DNA of 64,000 nucleotides, taken from positions 2,908,962-2,972,961 of the forward strand of contig NC_008278.1 of NCBI RefSeq assembly GCF_000058485.1, given 5' to 3'. A program made the position numbers and the translations under genes. Under the pieces are notes generated by a model that saw only the letters and a list, made by a program, of their open reading frames with translations, did not search any database and was not told where the DNA came from. Position 1 is the stretch's first letter. Each line of letters begins with the position of its first letter. The stretch is from Frankia alni ACN14a. GTDB lineage: Bacteria > Actinomycetota > Actinomycetes > Frankiales > Frankiaceae. Shown piece by piece: positions 33,264 to 41,499 of this stretch.

Positions 33264-34352
33264 TTCTTTGTTGACAGCCGGAATCCCGGTATAAGCCCGT
33301 CCGATGGCCCCGGCGCGCACCTCTCCTTCTCCGTGCTGCTAGGCGCGGCCGAGCCAGGCTTCGACTGCCGCGTCGACGGTGGCCTGGGTCCACAGGGGCG
33401 TGCGGCCCAGATGGAGATCGGCAGGCGGCACCACCAGGCTGCCCGGCCGGCGGGTCCACCCGTTCCGCGCGGCCGTCAGAGCCACCTGGAAGTCCTCCGG
33501 GTCGGCCGTCAGCCGTTGCGCGAACTCCGCGGCGCTGACGTACCGCTGGTCGCCGCCGCCACCGATACCCCTGATTCCGATCTTGGACAGTTGCGCCATG
33601 GCCGGCGGCTGTTCGGCTGGCAGCATCCGATCGCGCGCTGCTCCGGCCCGCTCCGCATAGATCAATATCTCCAGCGCCGACCACAACGGCGTCCGGCCCG
33701 TGCGGCTGCGCGCAGGGGGCAGCTTCGAGCGCGGGGAACCGGCGTTCTCCCGGATCGTCTTCGCGGACAGCCCGATCAACGCGGCAGCCGCACCACTGTC
33801 GATCAGCAGATCATCCTGCGTGTTCACCAGCAACGCCCAGGCGGACAGGCGTCGGTCGACCTCGGCCCAGAACGCCTGCCGCATCGCCTGCGTCCCGTCG
33901 TACTCCTTGTAGATGGGCGCGCTGCCCAGCAGCCGGCCGCCACGGCTGCGGAGAGTGCCGGCGGCCCACTGGGCCACGGCTTCCGGGCCAGCGAACCCGG
34001 TGACCGCCAGCGGCCGGCCCGCGGCGCTAACGACCACTGCGGCCAGCTTCGCCTCGGGGTCCTGCAACGCTCGGGGGAGCCGCGCGGGCAGGGGAGGCTG
34101 ATCGCCTAGCCTGTGCGGGCTCGTCAGCTGCGCATCTGCTTGGAGCACGGTGAAGCGGGGCAGCGCCGCCACCAGGCGGCCCGCTTGCTGCTGGGCAATC
34201 ACCCTGGCCTTCTCCTGTGCTGTCTGCGCATCGGGATAGCGACCCAACGCGACCGCTTGTTCGTTGGCCGTCCGTAGCAGCCCGCACCATGCGGCGCCCG
34301 GCATGGCATCACCCCTTCCGCGGCATTCAATCGAGAGCCATTCTTTGTTGAC
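33264..34352. repeat. 12-bp direct repeat flanking the putative DNA-binding gene
   Basis: TTCTTTGTTGAC occurs at 33264-33275 and 34341-34352, on either side of the 33339-34304 gene and in the same orientation. Both copies lie in short intergenic segments of lower GC than their surroundings. TTGACA/TTGACG within them could be a -35 box, or the pair could be operator sites for the gene between. Confidence 0.55.
33339..34304 (-). CDS. putative DNA-binding protein with two excisionase-like segments
   Basis: A 321-aa protein with a GGAAGGGGTGA ribosome binding site. Residues about 165-215 (LIDSGAAAALIGLSAKTIRE, then SRTGRTPLWSALEI) and 290-321 (LHLGRTPLWTQATVDAAVEAWL) both show the GRTPLW pattern of MerR/excisionase-type winged helices, where a conserved Arg-Thr-Pro and Trp follow the recognition helix. 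The segment DQRYVSAAEFAQRL between them is another possible helix-turn-helix. It is the only minus-strand gene in the 29.4-38.1 kb block. It could be a repressor, excisionase or terminase small subunit; the sequence does not decide. Confidence 0.5.
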   Translation of the reverse strand: MPGAAWCGLLRTANEQAVALGRYPDAQTAQEKARVIAQQQAGRLVAALPRFTVLQADAQLTSPHRLGDQPPLPARLPRALQDPEAKLAAVVVSAAGRPLAVTGFAGPEAVAQWAAGTLRSRGGRLLGSAPIYKEYDGTQAMRQAFWAEVDRRLSAWALLVNTQDDLLIDSGAAAALIGLSAKTIRENAGSPRSKLPPARSRTGRTPLWSALEILIYAERAGAARDRMLPAEQPPAMAQLSKIGIRGIGGGGDQRYVSAAEFAQRLTADPEDFQVALTAARNGWTRRPGSLVVPPADLHLGRTPLWTQATVDAAVEAWLGRA

Positions 34353-34517
34353 GTAGGTAACTTTACACGAGTTCTGTTTGCGGTGCGCTACCTGTCCTCA
34401 CTCGGCGCGGCTGCGCCTCCCCGAGCAGGTGGTGACCGCGGGTGTCGGCACGGGGTTCCGGCCGGTGCCGACACCGGCCAGCCCCTCCGCAGCCTCACGC
34501 AGTGGCAGTCTGAGCGC

Positions 34518-34829
34518 ATGAACCGTGTGCTGTACCCGGCCCGCGCGGTCCTGCCTGACGGGCGCACCATCCAGCCCGCGAAGGTGGTCGTCACCGACGC
34601 CGGCACCGTCGCCGTCTACGGAGTCCACGGGGGAACCCCCTACGCCGCCTTCCGTGGGGGCATCGCCGAGGTACGGGTGGACAACCTGGACACCCCGCAG
34701 TTGCCGTCCGATCGCCGGCACCTGGAGGTCGCCGTGGAGGCGGGCGGCATCCTCACCGTCCACCAGACCGGCCACTGCAGCTCCTGCGGCCCTCTGGGGC
34801 GCCTCATCCCGCACGAGCTCCAGCCGTGA
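34518..34829 (+). CDS. hypothetical protein with CxxC motif
   Basis: A 103-aa protein starting MNRVLYPARAVLPDGRTI, mostly beta-strand, with HCSSCGPLGRLIPHE near the C terminus, a possible metal site. It begins the run of small genes leading to the portal gene. No family is recognised. Confidence 0.55.
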   Translation: MNRVLYPARAVLPDGRTIQPAKVVVTDAGTVAVYGVHGGTPYAAFRGGIAEVRVDNLDTPQLPSDRRHLEVAVEAGGILTVHQTGHCSSCGPLGRLIPHELQP

Positions 34830-34942
34830 CCACGGCCCTGCCGCCCGCGGGACGGGCTGGGCACCGCAGCACCGCCCCTGAGTAACGGGGACCTACCCCT
34901 GGTCACCTACCCCAAGGGGACCGGTGAGGGAATGCTGGAACG

Positions 34943-35197
34943 GTGACAACTCCCTTTGCCCCCGACCAGGGCGACCTGGTCACCGCCGCGCACCCCGGTC
35001 CGCCCGATCTGTCCTGGAAAGACCTCACCGCGCTCACGCCCGAGGAGCAGATACGGGCCTACTGCCTGAACCTGGCCAGGGTGGACCTGGCCGACCCCGA
35101 CCAGCCGCCGCCCCCCTGGGAAGAGGTAGCCGCCGCTGCGGCCGGGTACCTGCGGTTCATCCGCAGCGGGCAGGAGCCCGAGGCACCCCGTGAGTAG
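34943..35197 (+). CDS. small hypothetical phage protein
   Basis: An 84-aa acidic protein with a GTG start, mainly helical (LTPEEQIRAYCLNLARVDLA, then WEEVAAAAAGYLRFIR). Its stop overlaps the next GTG start, so the two are co-translated. The spacer before it contains repeated CCTACCCC. Function unknown. Confidence 0.55.
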   Translation: MTTPFAPDQGDLVTAAHPGPPDLSWKDLTALTPEEQIRAYCLNLARVDLADPDQPPPPWEEVAAAAAGYLRFIRSGQEPEAPRE

Positions 35198-35528
35198 CCT
35201 GGATGTCCTGCTCTACCTCGGCGCAGTGGTACGCCTAACCAGGATGGCCACCGCCGACCGCATACCGCTGGGCGCGCTGCGGACGAAGGTCCTCGCGTTG
35301 GGGCGGACCAGGACACGACGTGAGGTCATTCCGAACGTCGGGACCGTGGAAATCCAGCCCGCGTGGGCCGAACTGTGGGCCTGTGAGGCGTGCATGTCGG
35401 TCTGGATAGCTTTGGGGTATGCGCCGGCCTACTGGGCTTGGCCCACTGTCATGTTCTGGCCCTCTTTGGCACTCTCCGGGTCGCTGATGGCAATTGCGGT
35501 GCCTCTGCTCCTGCGCCAGATGCGATAG
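35190..35528 (+). CDS. DUF1360-like small membrane protein
   Basis: A 112-aa protein with RLTRMATADRI near the start, WACEACMSVWIALGY in the middle and a C-terminal hydrophobic helix (LALSGSLMAIAVPLLL). This order matches DUF1360-type proteins seen near portal and terminase genes in actinophages (RLTRL..D, then CPWC.SFW). Here the usual CPWC is CEAC. Membrane role inferred. Confidence 0.55.
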   Translation: MSSLDVLLYLGAVVRLTRMATADRIPLGALRTKVLALGRTRTRREVIPNVGTVEIQPAWAELWACEACMSVWIALGYAPAYWAWPTVMFWPSLALSGSLMAIAVPLLLRQMR

Positions 35529-35624
35529 CCACCCCTCACCCCATCTACCTTTCCCTACCGCCCACTCGGAGGGGTAGGAGTGACATCCTGTGGGGTATGT
35601 CGTCCCCGCAGGGTAGGTGAGCCG

Positions 35625-38117
35625 GTGGCAATGTTCCGTCGTTCCGGATCTCCCCGCCGGGGGCGGCTGCTGGTCGCCTCCGGCGCAGCCCTGGACATCA
35701 CCGACAAAGACGTGGTGAAACGCGAAAAACGGTTGAGGCAGGCATGGCAGCCCGAAGCATGGGCGTACCGGGACCTGATTCCGGAGCTGCGCTACGCCCA
35801 CGATTGGCTCGGCTCCGCCGTTTCCCGCATGCGCCTGTTCGCCGCCGCATACACCGATGATCCGGCCGCCCCGCCTGTCCCCGCCGAGGAGGTCTCCGAC
35901 CTGCCGACCGGGCTGGCCGACGCGGCCCGGGCCCAAATGGAGCGGCTGGGCTCCGGACGAATGGCAATTGCAGCCCTGCTGCACACCCTTTCGGTCAACC
36001 TTGAGGTACCGGGCGAAACGTATCTGGTTGGGCTGGAGGAGCCAGGGGGTCAGGAGGACTGGACCATCCGCTCCGTCGACGAACTGGTCCCGACCGACGA
36101 AGGCTACCGCTTGCGTGATCTTCCCGCGGACGGGGCCGGCTACACCGTCAGCGGGGAACTACTGGATCCACGGCACAGCTATGTGGCCCGGCTATGGCGT
36201 CCCCACCCCCGCTACCGCGCGTTGGCCGACAGCCCCTCCCGGGCCATCATCGAAATCTGCGAGGAACTGCTGGACCTCTCCCGAGGGGTCCGCGCCGCTG
36301 CGAAAAGCCGCGCGATGACCAACGGCCTGTTGCTGGTCCCCGAGGAGCTGTCCGTTGCCGTCGGCGACCAAAGCGACAGCAACGCGACCGCCGATCCGTT
36401 CATGACCATGTTCACCCGGGCGCTCATGGCCGCAATCGTGGATGAGGGCTCCCCATCGGCGGTGGTGCCGATGGTGCTGCGCGGACCATCCGACATCCTC
36501 GAGACGATCAAATACCTACGCCTGGAACGCGACATCGACCGCACCGGGGTCGACACCCGCGCCGAACTGATCCGCCGGATCGCGACGGGCATCGACCTGC
36601 CCCCCGAAGTGCTTCTGGGAACGGCGGACGCTAACCACTGGACGGCCTGGCAGATCTCCGCAGATACATTTCGACACCACATCGAGCCGAAAGTCCTGTT
36701 CCAGGTTGATTCGCTCACCGCTGGGTTCCTGTGGCCGGCTCTGGCAGCCGAAGGATTTGATGCGGCGGAATACCGGCGCGTTGTCATCTGGTTCGACCCC
36801 ACCGAGCTCATCAAACCACCCGATCACACTGCCAACGCACTCCAACTGTTCGACCGCGGCGCCATCAGCTGGGACGCGCTGCGCCAGGCCGCGGGCTTTG
36901 CCGAGGCCGACGAACCCACCCCGGAACAGCTCCTGATGCAATTGATCGCCCGTCTCAAGGCGCTACCGCCCCCCGTGGTGCAAGCAGTCGTGCAGCGGAT
37001 GGACCCCACCCTGAAGATCAAAGAAGTGGTCCCGCCGCCCATCCAGGAACCCGACGGTAACGGGAACGAACCCTCGGAGCAGGACCCCCCGGCCGAGCAG
37101 GGTCCGCCCGAGGACGACGAGCCCCCCACCGGCCCACCCGCCAACCCCTCCCACGCCGTTCAGCCCATCACCGCCGCCGGCGGCCGCGGCACCGATCCCT
37201 ACCGCTTCGCGGTCGCCCTGGCCGACAGCGACCGCAGCATCATCGACCGGCTTCAGGTAGCTGCAGACGCGGAGATGCGCCAACTGCTCGGCCGGGCCGG
37301 AGCGCGGATCCGCACCCGCGTCCGGGCCGACCACCACGCCAGCAGCGCCATCAACGGAATCGCCAACATGCGGGTGTGCGCCACCCTAGGACGCGCCCGC
37401 GTACTGGCGGCCTACGCCGAACTGGAGGACGAAGGCGAGGACAGCCGATGGGATCAGCTGGCCGAGTTCTGGCGTGAGCTGATCGCCGCCGCCCTCGCCC
37501 ACATCCACGCCCGCTTGGGCCACCTCATCCCGACCGCGACCGCAGCGGACCTGGCGGAGCTGGGCAGTCTGCTGCACCAGCATGCCGATGCCGCGTGGCA
37601 GTGGCTGGCCACCGCCCTCAACGGCCTGTTCCGCCGGCTGCTTTACACGCCGGACCCGGAGCCGGTCACCCTGCCTGACGAGCCCGCCGGCCCAGTGCTC
37701 AGCGATGGCCGAATGCTGATCCCCGCGCGGCTGATCCGCGCCGCGCTGGCGATGGCCGGCGGTGCAGGTGGAAGGGAGACCTCCCCTGGTCTCGGCACGG
37801 ACGGCACCCTCGCAGATCCGACAGAGCTGCTGGGCGGCCTGGCACTCGGCGCGGACGTGCTGGCATGGCTGGCTCAGCATCAGGTGCGAGTTCAGGGATG
37901 GGAGTGGCGGCACTTCACCCTGTTCCGTCGGGCGTTTCGGCCGCACCTGGAGCTGGACGGGCTACACGTGACCGGCCTGTCCGACCCGCAACTGATCAAT
38001 GCTAGCGCGTTCCCGCCGACCGCAACCCTCTTCCCCGGAGATCACGAGGGCTGCCGGTGCGACCTGATCCCGCTTCTACAGGTGGCGGCCAGCGAAGCCA
38101 ACGCGCAAGCCGCTTGA
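35625..38117 (+). CDS. phage portal protein fused to a MuF-like head morphogenesis domain
   Basis: An 830-aa protein; GTG at 35625 (VAMFRRSG) is the preferred start. Residues about 30-480 fit actinophage portal proteins (YRDLIPELRYAHDWLGSAVS, DVGTRAELIRRIATGID-type segment, then GTADANHWTAWQI). A disordered acidic Pro-rich linker (about 480-540) leads to a helical C-terminal part ending DHEGCRCDLIPLL, the hallmark of MuF-type minor head proteins (DHxxCRC). Portal and MuF proteins are usually separate genes. It lies on the strand opposite to the capsid genes and about 7 kb away from them. Its last 42 nt overlap a truncated gene, so it marks the right edge of the phage region. Confidence 0.82.
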   Translation: MAMFRRSGSPRRGRLLVASGAALDITDKDVVKREKRLRQAWQPEAWAYRDLIPELRYAHDWLGSAVSRMRLFAAAYTDDPAAPPVPAEEVSDLPTGLADAARAQMERLGSGRMAIAALLHTLSVNLEVPGETYLVGLEEPGGQEDWTIRSVDELVPTDEGYRLRDLPADGAGYTVSGELLDPRHSYVARLWRPHPRYRALADSPSRAIIEICEELLDLSRGVRAAAKSRAMTNGLLLVPEELSVAVGDQSDSNATADPFMTMFTRALMAAIVDEGSPSAVVPMVLRGPSDILETIKYLRLERDIDRTGVDTRAELIRRIATGIDLPPEVLLGTADANHWTAWQISADTFRHHIEPKVLFQVDSLTAGFLWPALAAEGFDAAEYRRVVIWFDPTELIKPPDHTANALQLFDRGAISWDALRQAAGFAEADEPTPEQLLMQLIARLKALPPPVVQAVVQRMDPTLKIKEVVPPPIQEPDGNGNEPSEQDPPAEQGPPEDDEPPTGPPANPSHAVQPITAAGGRGTDPYRFAVALADSDRSIIDRLQVAADAEMRQLLGRAGARIRTRVRADHHASSAINGIANMRVCATLGRARVLAAYAELEDEGEDSRWDQLAEFWRELIAAALAHIHARLGHLIPTATAADLAELGSLLHQHADAAWQWLATALNGLFRRLLYTPDPEPVTLPDEPAGPVLSDGRMLIPARLIRAALAMAGGAGGRETSPGLGTDGTLADPTELLGGLALGADVLAWLAQHQVRVQGWEWRHFTLFRRAFRPHLELDGLHVTGLSDPQLINASAFPPTATLFPGDHEGCRCDLIPLLQVAASEANAQAA

Positions 38118-38318
38118 GTGAGTGGTGTTTTCGCCGCAGTCCGAGGCGAGGAGTGCTGCGAGGTTGTGCACGGCCGACGCCGCGGTCGGGTCGTTGTCGC
38201 GGTCGGCTGCGCGGGCGCGTCGGGTCAGGTCCGCTACGCGTTCGTCGAGTGGGAGGCAGGCAGGGCGAGGACGGGGCAGGAGGGGAAAGCGGCGGGCCGT
38301 CGGCCCGGTCGGGTCCAC
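38076..38318 (-). pseudogene. truncated N-terminus of a conserved actinobacterial gene
   Basis: Immediately after the methyltransferase stop, a frame with a GTG start at 38318 encodes DERVADLTRRARAADRDND, then ASAVHNLAALLASDCG. This resembles a family of actinobacterial proteins (ALIASDCGLPDLAR...) often found near XRE regulators and RiPP genes (from memory). After ASDCG the expected LPDLAR is lost. The frame runs through ENTTHS into the 3' end of the portal gene and stops. The gene is therefore broken at about 38130, at the boundary with the phage region. Confidence 0.6.
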
Positions 38319-38319
38319 C

Positions 38320-39570
38320 TCATTCCCAGGTGACGGTGATGGGGCGGTGGGGGCGATGCAGGACGAACCGGCCACCGTCAGTGTTGGCGGTGGGGGGTGT
38401 GTCGGGGAGTGCGAAGGTGACGTGGCGATGCCGGAAACCCTGATCCCACAGCGTGATTTGCTGTCCGACGTCGGTGGCGAGCTGCTGTCCGGTGGGGCCG
38501 TGGCCGAGGACACCGACCTCGTACTGACGGCTGCCGTCCGCGGCCGGCGGGGCTGGGCGCAGGGTCAGGTAGGCCAGGCTGCCGTCCGCGGCGCTGGTGG
38601 ACATCGCAACGGTCGAGAACATCGGAGAGACCAGGCCGCGCTTCTTCGCCGCGGTGTCGACGTTCATGCGCATGAGGGGGTTGGCCAGTCCGCAGGCCAG
38701 CCACAGGTAGAGCCACTCGAACGACTCTCCCGGGCCGAACACCACGCCAGTCCACGCCTCATAGCGGGGGGTGTCTAGGACGCCGGTGAGGGTTTCCTGG
38801 TTGGTGGCGTGGCTGTTGTCCCGGTGGGTTTGCAGGGTGACTTCGCCGGTGCCGGTGAGGTCGACGGTGCCGCGAGCGTCATCGCCGAAACCGCGGAGGG
38901 GCATGAACGTGCACATTTCACTGCCGCGGCTGATCCACCCGTCTTGGTCGCGCTCGAAGATGATGCTGCGGGAGGCCGCGCCGGCCAGGCGCAGCGGCAC
39001 GACCAGTCGGCCGGCGGGGGCGAGCTGGTCGAGCCAGGCGGTGGGGGTCTCGACGGCACCGACGGTGGCGATCACCCGGTCGTACGGTGCTGCGTCGGGG
39101 TGGCCGAACGCGCCGTCGCCGAGGACGACGTCGACGTTCGTCACCCCAGCCGCGGCCAGGTGGGTTCGGGCGCTCTCGACGAGGTCTTCGTCGATGTCGA
39201 CTGCGGTGATGTGGCCGGAGGTGCCGACGATGGCGGCCATGAGCGCGGCGTTGTAGCCGGTGCCGGCGCCCACCTCCAGGACGCGGTGGCCGGATTCGAG
39301 GTGGAGCTGTTCCAGCATCATCGCGACGATCCGGGGCTGGGACGCGGCGCTGATGGACACGCCGCTGTCGTGCTTGGTGTAGACGGGATCGTCGGCATAC
39401 GCCTGCTCGAGGGGCACGCCGGGCAGGAACAGGTGCCGGGGTACGTCGCGGATCGCGGTCTCGACCTCGGGCGTCTTCACGGTGTCCTGGCACAGACGGT
39501 CGGCAAGCTTGGCGCGCAGGTCGCGGGCGGGGTCGGACGAGACACTGGCGTCGCTGACAGTGGCGGGCAT
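38320..39570 (-). CDS. PIMT-like methyltransferase of a class I lanthipeptide cluster
   Basis: A 416-aa SAM-dependent methyltransferase related to protein L-isoaspartate O-methyltransferases. It has VPRHLFLPGVPLEQAY (PIMT start), VLEVGAGTGYNAALM (SAM motif I), AVDIDEDLVE (acidic loop) and VIATVGAVETPTAWLDQLAPAGRLVVPL, followed by a C-terminal extension of about 200 residues. In lanthipeptide systems such as OlvS, enzymes of this kind act on an Asp of the modified peptide and lead to isoaspartate. It is the last gene of the lan operon, 56 nt after the SpaB_C-like gene. Confidence 0.85.
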   Translation of the reverse strand: MPATVSDASVSSDPARDLRAKLADRLCQDTVKTPEVETAIRDVPRHLFLPGVPLEQAYADDPVYTKHDSGVSISAASQPRIVAMMLEQLHLESGHRVLEVGAGTGYNAALMAAIVGTSGHITAVDIDEDLVESARTHLAAAGVTNVDVVLGDGAFGHPDAAPYDRVIATVGAVETPTAWLDQLAPAGRLVVPLRLAGAASRSIIFERDQDGWISRGSEMCTFMPLRGFGDDARGTVDLTGTGEVTLQTHRDNSHATNQETLTGVLDTPRYEAWTGVVFGPGESFEWLYLWLACGLANPLMRMNVDTAAKKRGLVSPMFSTVAMSTSAADGSLAYLTLRPAPPAADGSRQYEVGVLGHGPTGQQLATDVGQQITLWDQGFRHRHVTFALPDTPPTANTDGGRFVLHRPHRPITVTWE

Positions 39571-39626
39571 GTCGCGGAACCTTATCGGTGTCGGGTTTGA
39601 CGGACGGCGATGTCTGCCAGATTGGG

Positions 39627-40409
39627 TTATGGGGGTGTATTGCCAAAGACGGCCTCCTTGGCTGCTCTTGCGAGTGTGGTCTGGGTGGTTGCTGTGAGTC
39701 CGAGTCGGTTCCAGTGGAAGATCACGTGTAAGGCTATGATCGCGCGTATTCCGCGGGTGAGTGTGCCGTTTTCCCGCAGGGTTCGGAGTTTCTCGCCTGT
39801 TTCCTTGAATGCGTTGAGCCAGTCGCGGCCGATGAGGTCTGCTCGGGCGTCGCGGAGGAGGAGGTGGCGGACGTCGCTGGTGAAGGATGCCCATGCCTGG
39901 GGGTCCGCTGGTGCGCCGGCCGGGCCGGGGCGCTGTTCGACGACCCGTGCCCACACGTCGCCCTGCTCGTTGAAGTCCAGTCCGGCGGCTCGCATGAGCG
40001 CGGTGCACAGCACGAGGGAGTGTTCCCGCCGGTCGGCGGGGTCGTCGCGGAGGAACGTGAGCAGGTGGCGGCTGTCGTGGTGGAACAGCGTGTGCGCGGT
40101 GTTCATGCTGCTGGGACCGCCGAAGGCGTGGACTTCCGGTTCGTAGATGTCGGCGGTCCAGCGGACCCCGTCGGTGAGCGGTAGGTGGATGGGGTCGGGG
40201 TTCGGCTCGCCGTGGCCGATCGTTTCCCGCGCGACCAGGTAGCGGATACGCCAGGGGCCTTTGCGGATGAAGAACCAGGCGGTGATGAGGCTGTCGGCTT
40301 CGGCGGCGGGCAGGACGCGGGCGAGGTGGTCGATGGCGTGGCGTTCCCGCTGGTGGGGGTCGGGGCTGGGGTAGGTGATGTTCACCTGCTTCCAGGCCGT
40401 CTCGTTCAT
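39627..40409 (-). CDS. stand-alone thiopeptide-type (SpaB_C-like) biosynthesis protein
   Basis: A 260-aa protein starting MNETAWKQVNITYPSPD, with DSLITAWFFIRKGPWRIRYL and a helical C terminus. This is the pattern of the 'thiopeptide-type bacteriocin biosynthesis domain', the glutamate-elimination part of split LanB enzymes. The LanB in this cluster already has its own C-terminal SpaB_C-like region, so a second copy suggests a different role such as another elimination step, partner binding or a non-canonical addition. It starts 17 nt after lanC. Confidence 0.75.
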   Translation of the reverse strand: MNETAWKQVNITYPSPDPHQRERHAIDHLARVLPAAEADSLITAWFFIRKGPWRIRYLVARETIGHGEPNPDPIHLPLTDGVRWTADIYEPEVHAFGGPSSMNTAHTLFHHDSRHLLTFLRDDPADRREHSLVLCTALMRAAGLDFNEQGDVWARVVEQRPGPAGAPADPQAWASFTSDVRHLLLRDARADLIGRDWLNAFKETGEKLRTLRENGTLTRGIRAIIALHVIFHWNRLGLTATTQTTLARAAKEAVFGNTPP

Positions 40410-40425
40410 CGTCGGACCCTTTCGG

Positions 40426-41499
40426 TCAGCAGAGCAGGAGGCAGGCGTCCCACCGGGTCGTGGTCCCGGCGATGGCCAGGTGGGCGCCGGCCGCGCCGTC
40501 GAGGAATCCGGCGGGTTCGGTTGCCGCGGGCGTGGTGTGCTGGTGCAGGCGCGCCAGCGGTTCGATCGGGATCGGGGTGAGCGCGTCGGCGGCGATCCGG
40601 CGTGCGGCGGTGAGGAGCCCGGCGGTTCCGTGGCACAGGCCGCGGTCGACGAGGCTGCCGAGCTGTGCCGGATCGGTGATGCAGGCGGCGAAGGCTCTTT
40701 CGGTGGTGCGCTGGCGGGCGGTGTCGCCGAGGGCGCGGCCGGCGAGCTGCTGGGCGCGGGCGATGCCGGGCGCGCCGTAACACCACGACAAACGCGGCGG
40801 GCGGGACAGGTGTAGTTCGCCCCGGTCCAGGTCGTCGAGCGTGACGAACTCGGGCCACCACGAACCCTCGCTGGTCTGCCGCTGCCAGGTGTCCAGCCAC
40901 TGGCAGACCCGTGTGATCGCCTCCGCGTGCCCGTCGACCGTCACGCCGTCGATCAGCGTGAGGGCTAGGAGCGCGAGCGGGCCGGTGATGCCGTGAGCCA
41001 GCCCGTGATTACTGTGCCCGCCCGGCGGGGCCGGTTGGTCGCGGGTGGGGCCGTGCGGGCACCACCAGCCGGGGAGGCCGTTGATGGGGTCGGTCAGGCG
41101 CACCAGGTAGGTGAGCACGTCGCCGAGCAGGTCACGTTCACCGACGCGGCGCAGGGCGATGCCGAGTCCGGTCAGTCCGCGGATCAGGTCGTACTCGGCG
41201 TATTCCGGCCGGCGGCGATGGTCGATGCGGCGGTGGGCCGCCCCGAGGCGGCGGCGGGTCAGCGTCGCGGTTCCCGCTGCAGCGGTGGCGGTGGCTCGCG
41301 CGAGGCCGGGCTGGTCGGTGCCGGCGAGGACGAACGCGAGGGCGGGAGCGCCGTAGTAGAGGCTGGCGCTGTCGGCGATGCTGACGCCGTCGGCGACGGC
41401 CTGCTCCAGCGCCGTGTACATCGCCGCCCGCGCGCCGGTTTCCTGGTGGAGCAGGGCGATGCCCGCCGCTCCGTCGGCGAGGGACTGTCCCGCTGTCAT
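40426..41499 (-). CDS. LanC-family lanthionine synthetase (cyclase)
   Basis: A 357-aa protein with the LanC zinc ligands C240 (SWCYGAPG), C289 and H290 (LCHGTAGLL), and the NHGLAHGITG motif around residue 155. LanC enzymes add Cys thiols to dehydrated Ser/Thr to form thioether rings. Length is close to typical (about 400 residues). The ATG overlaps the lanB stop by ATGA, so LanB and LanC are co-translated. Substrate would be the 46-aa precursor encoded upstream. Confidence 0.93.
   Translation of the reverse strand: MTAGQSLADGAAGIALLHQETGARAAMYTALEQAVADGVSIADSASLYYGAPALAFVLAGTDQPGLARATATAAAGTATLTRRRLGAAHRRIDHRRRPEYAEYDLIRGLTGLGIALRRVGERDLLGDVLTYLVRLTDPINGLPGWWCPHGPTRDQPAPPGGHSNHGLAHGITGPLALLALTLIDGVTVDGHAEAITRVCQWLDTWQRQTSEGSWWPEFVTLDDLDRGELHLSRPPRLSWCYGAPGIARAQQLAGRALGDTARQRTTERAFAACITDPAQLGSLVDRGLCHGTAGLLTAARRIAADALTPIPIEPLARLHQHTTPAATEPAGFLDGAAGAHLAIAGTTTRWDACLLLC

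Noticed and set aside
33271-33296. TTGACA followed by TATAAG as a sigma-70-type promoter
   Set aside because: Spacer is only about 13 nt and no plus-strand gene follows; treated instead as part of the repeat pair.
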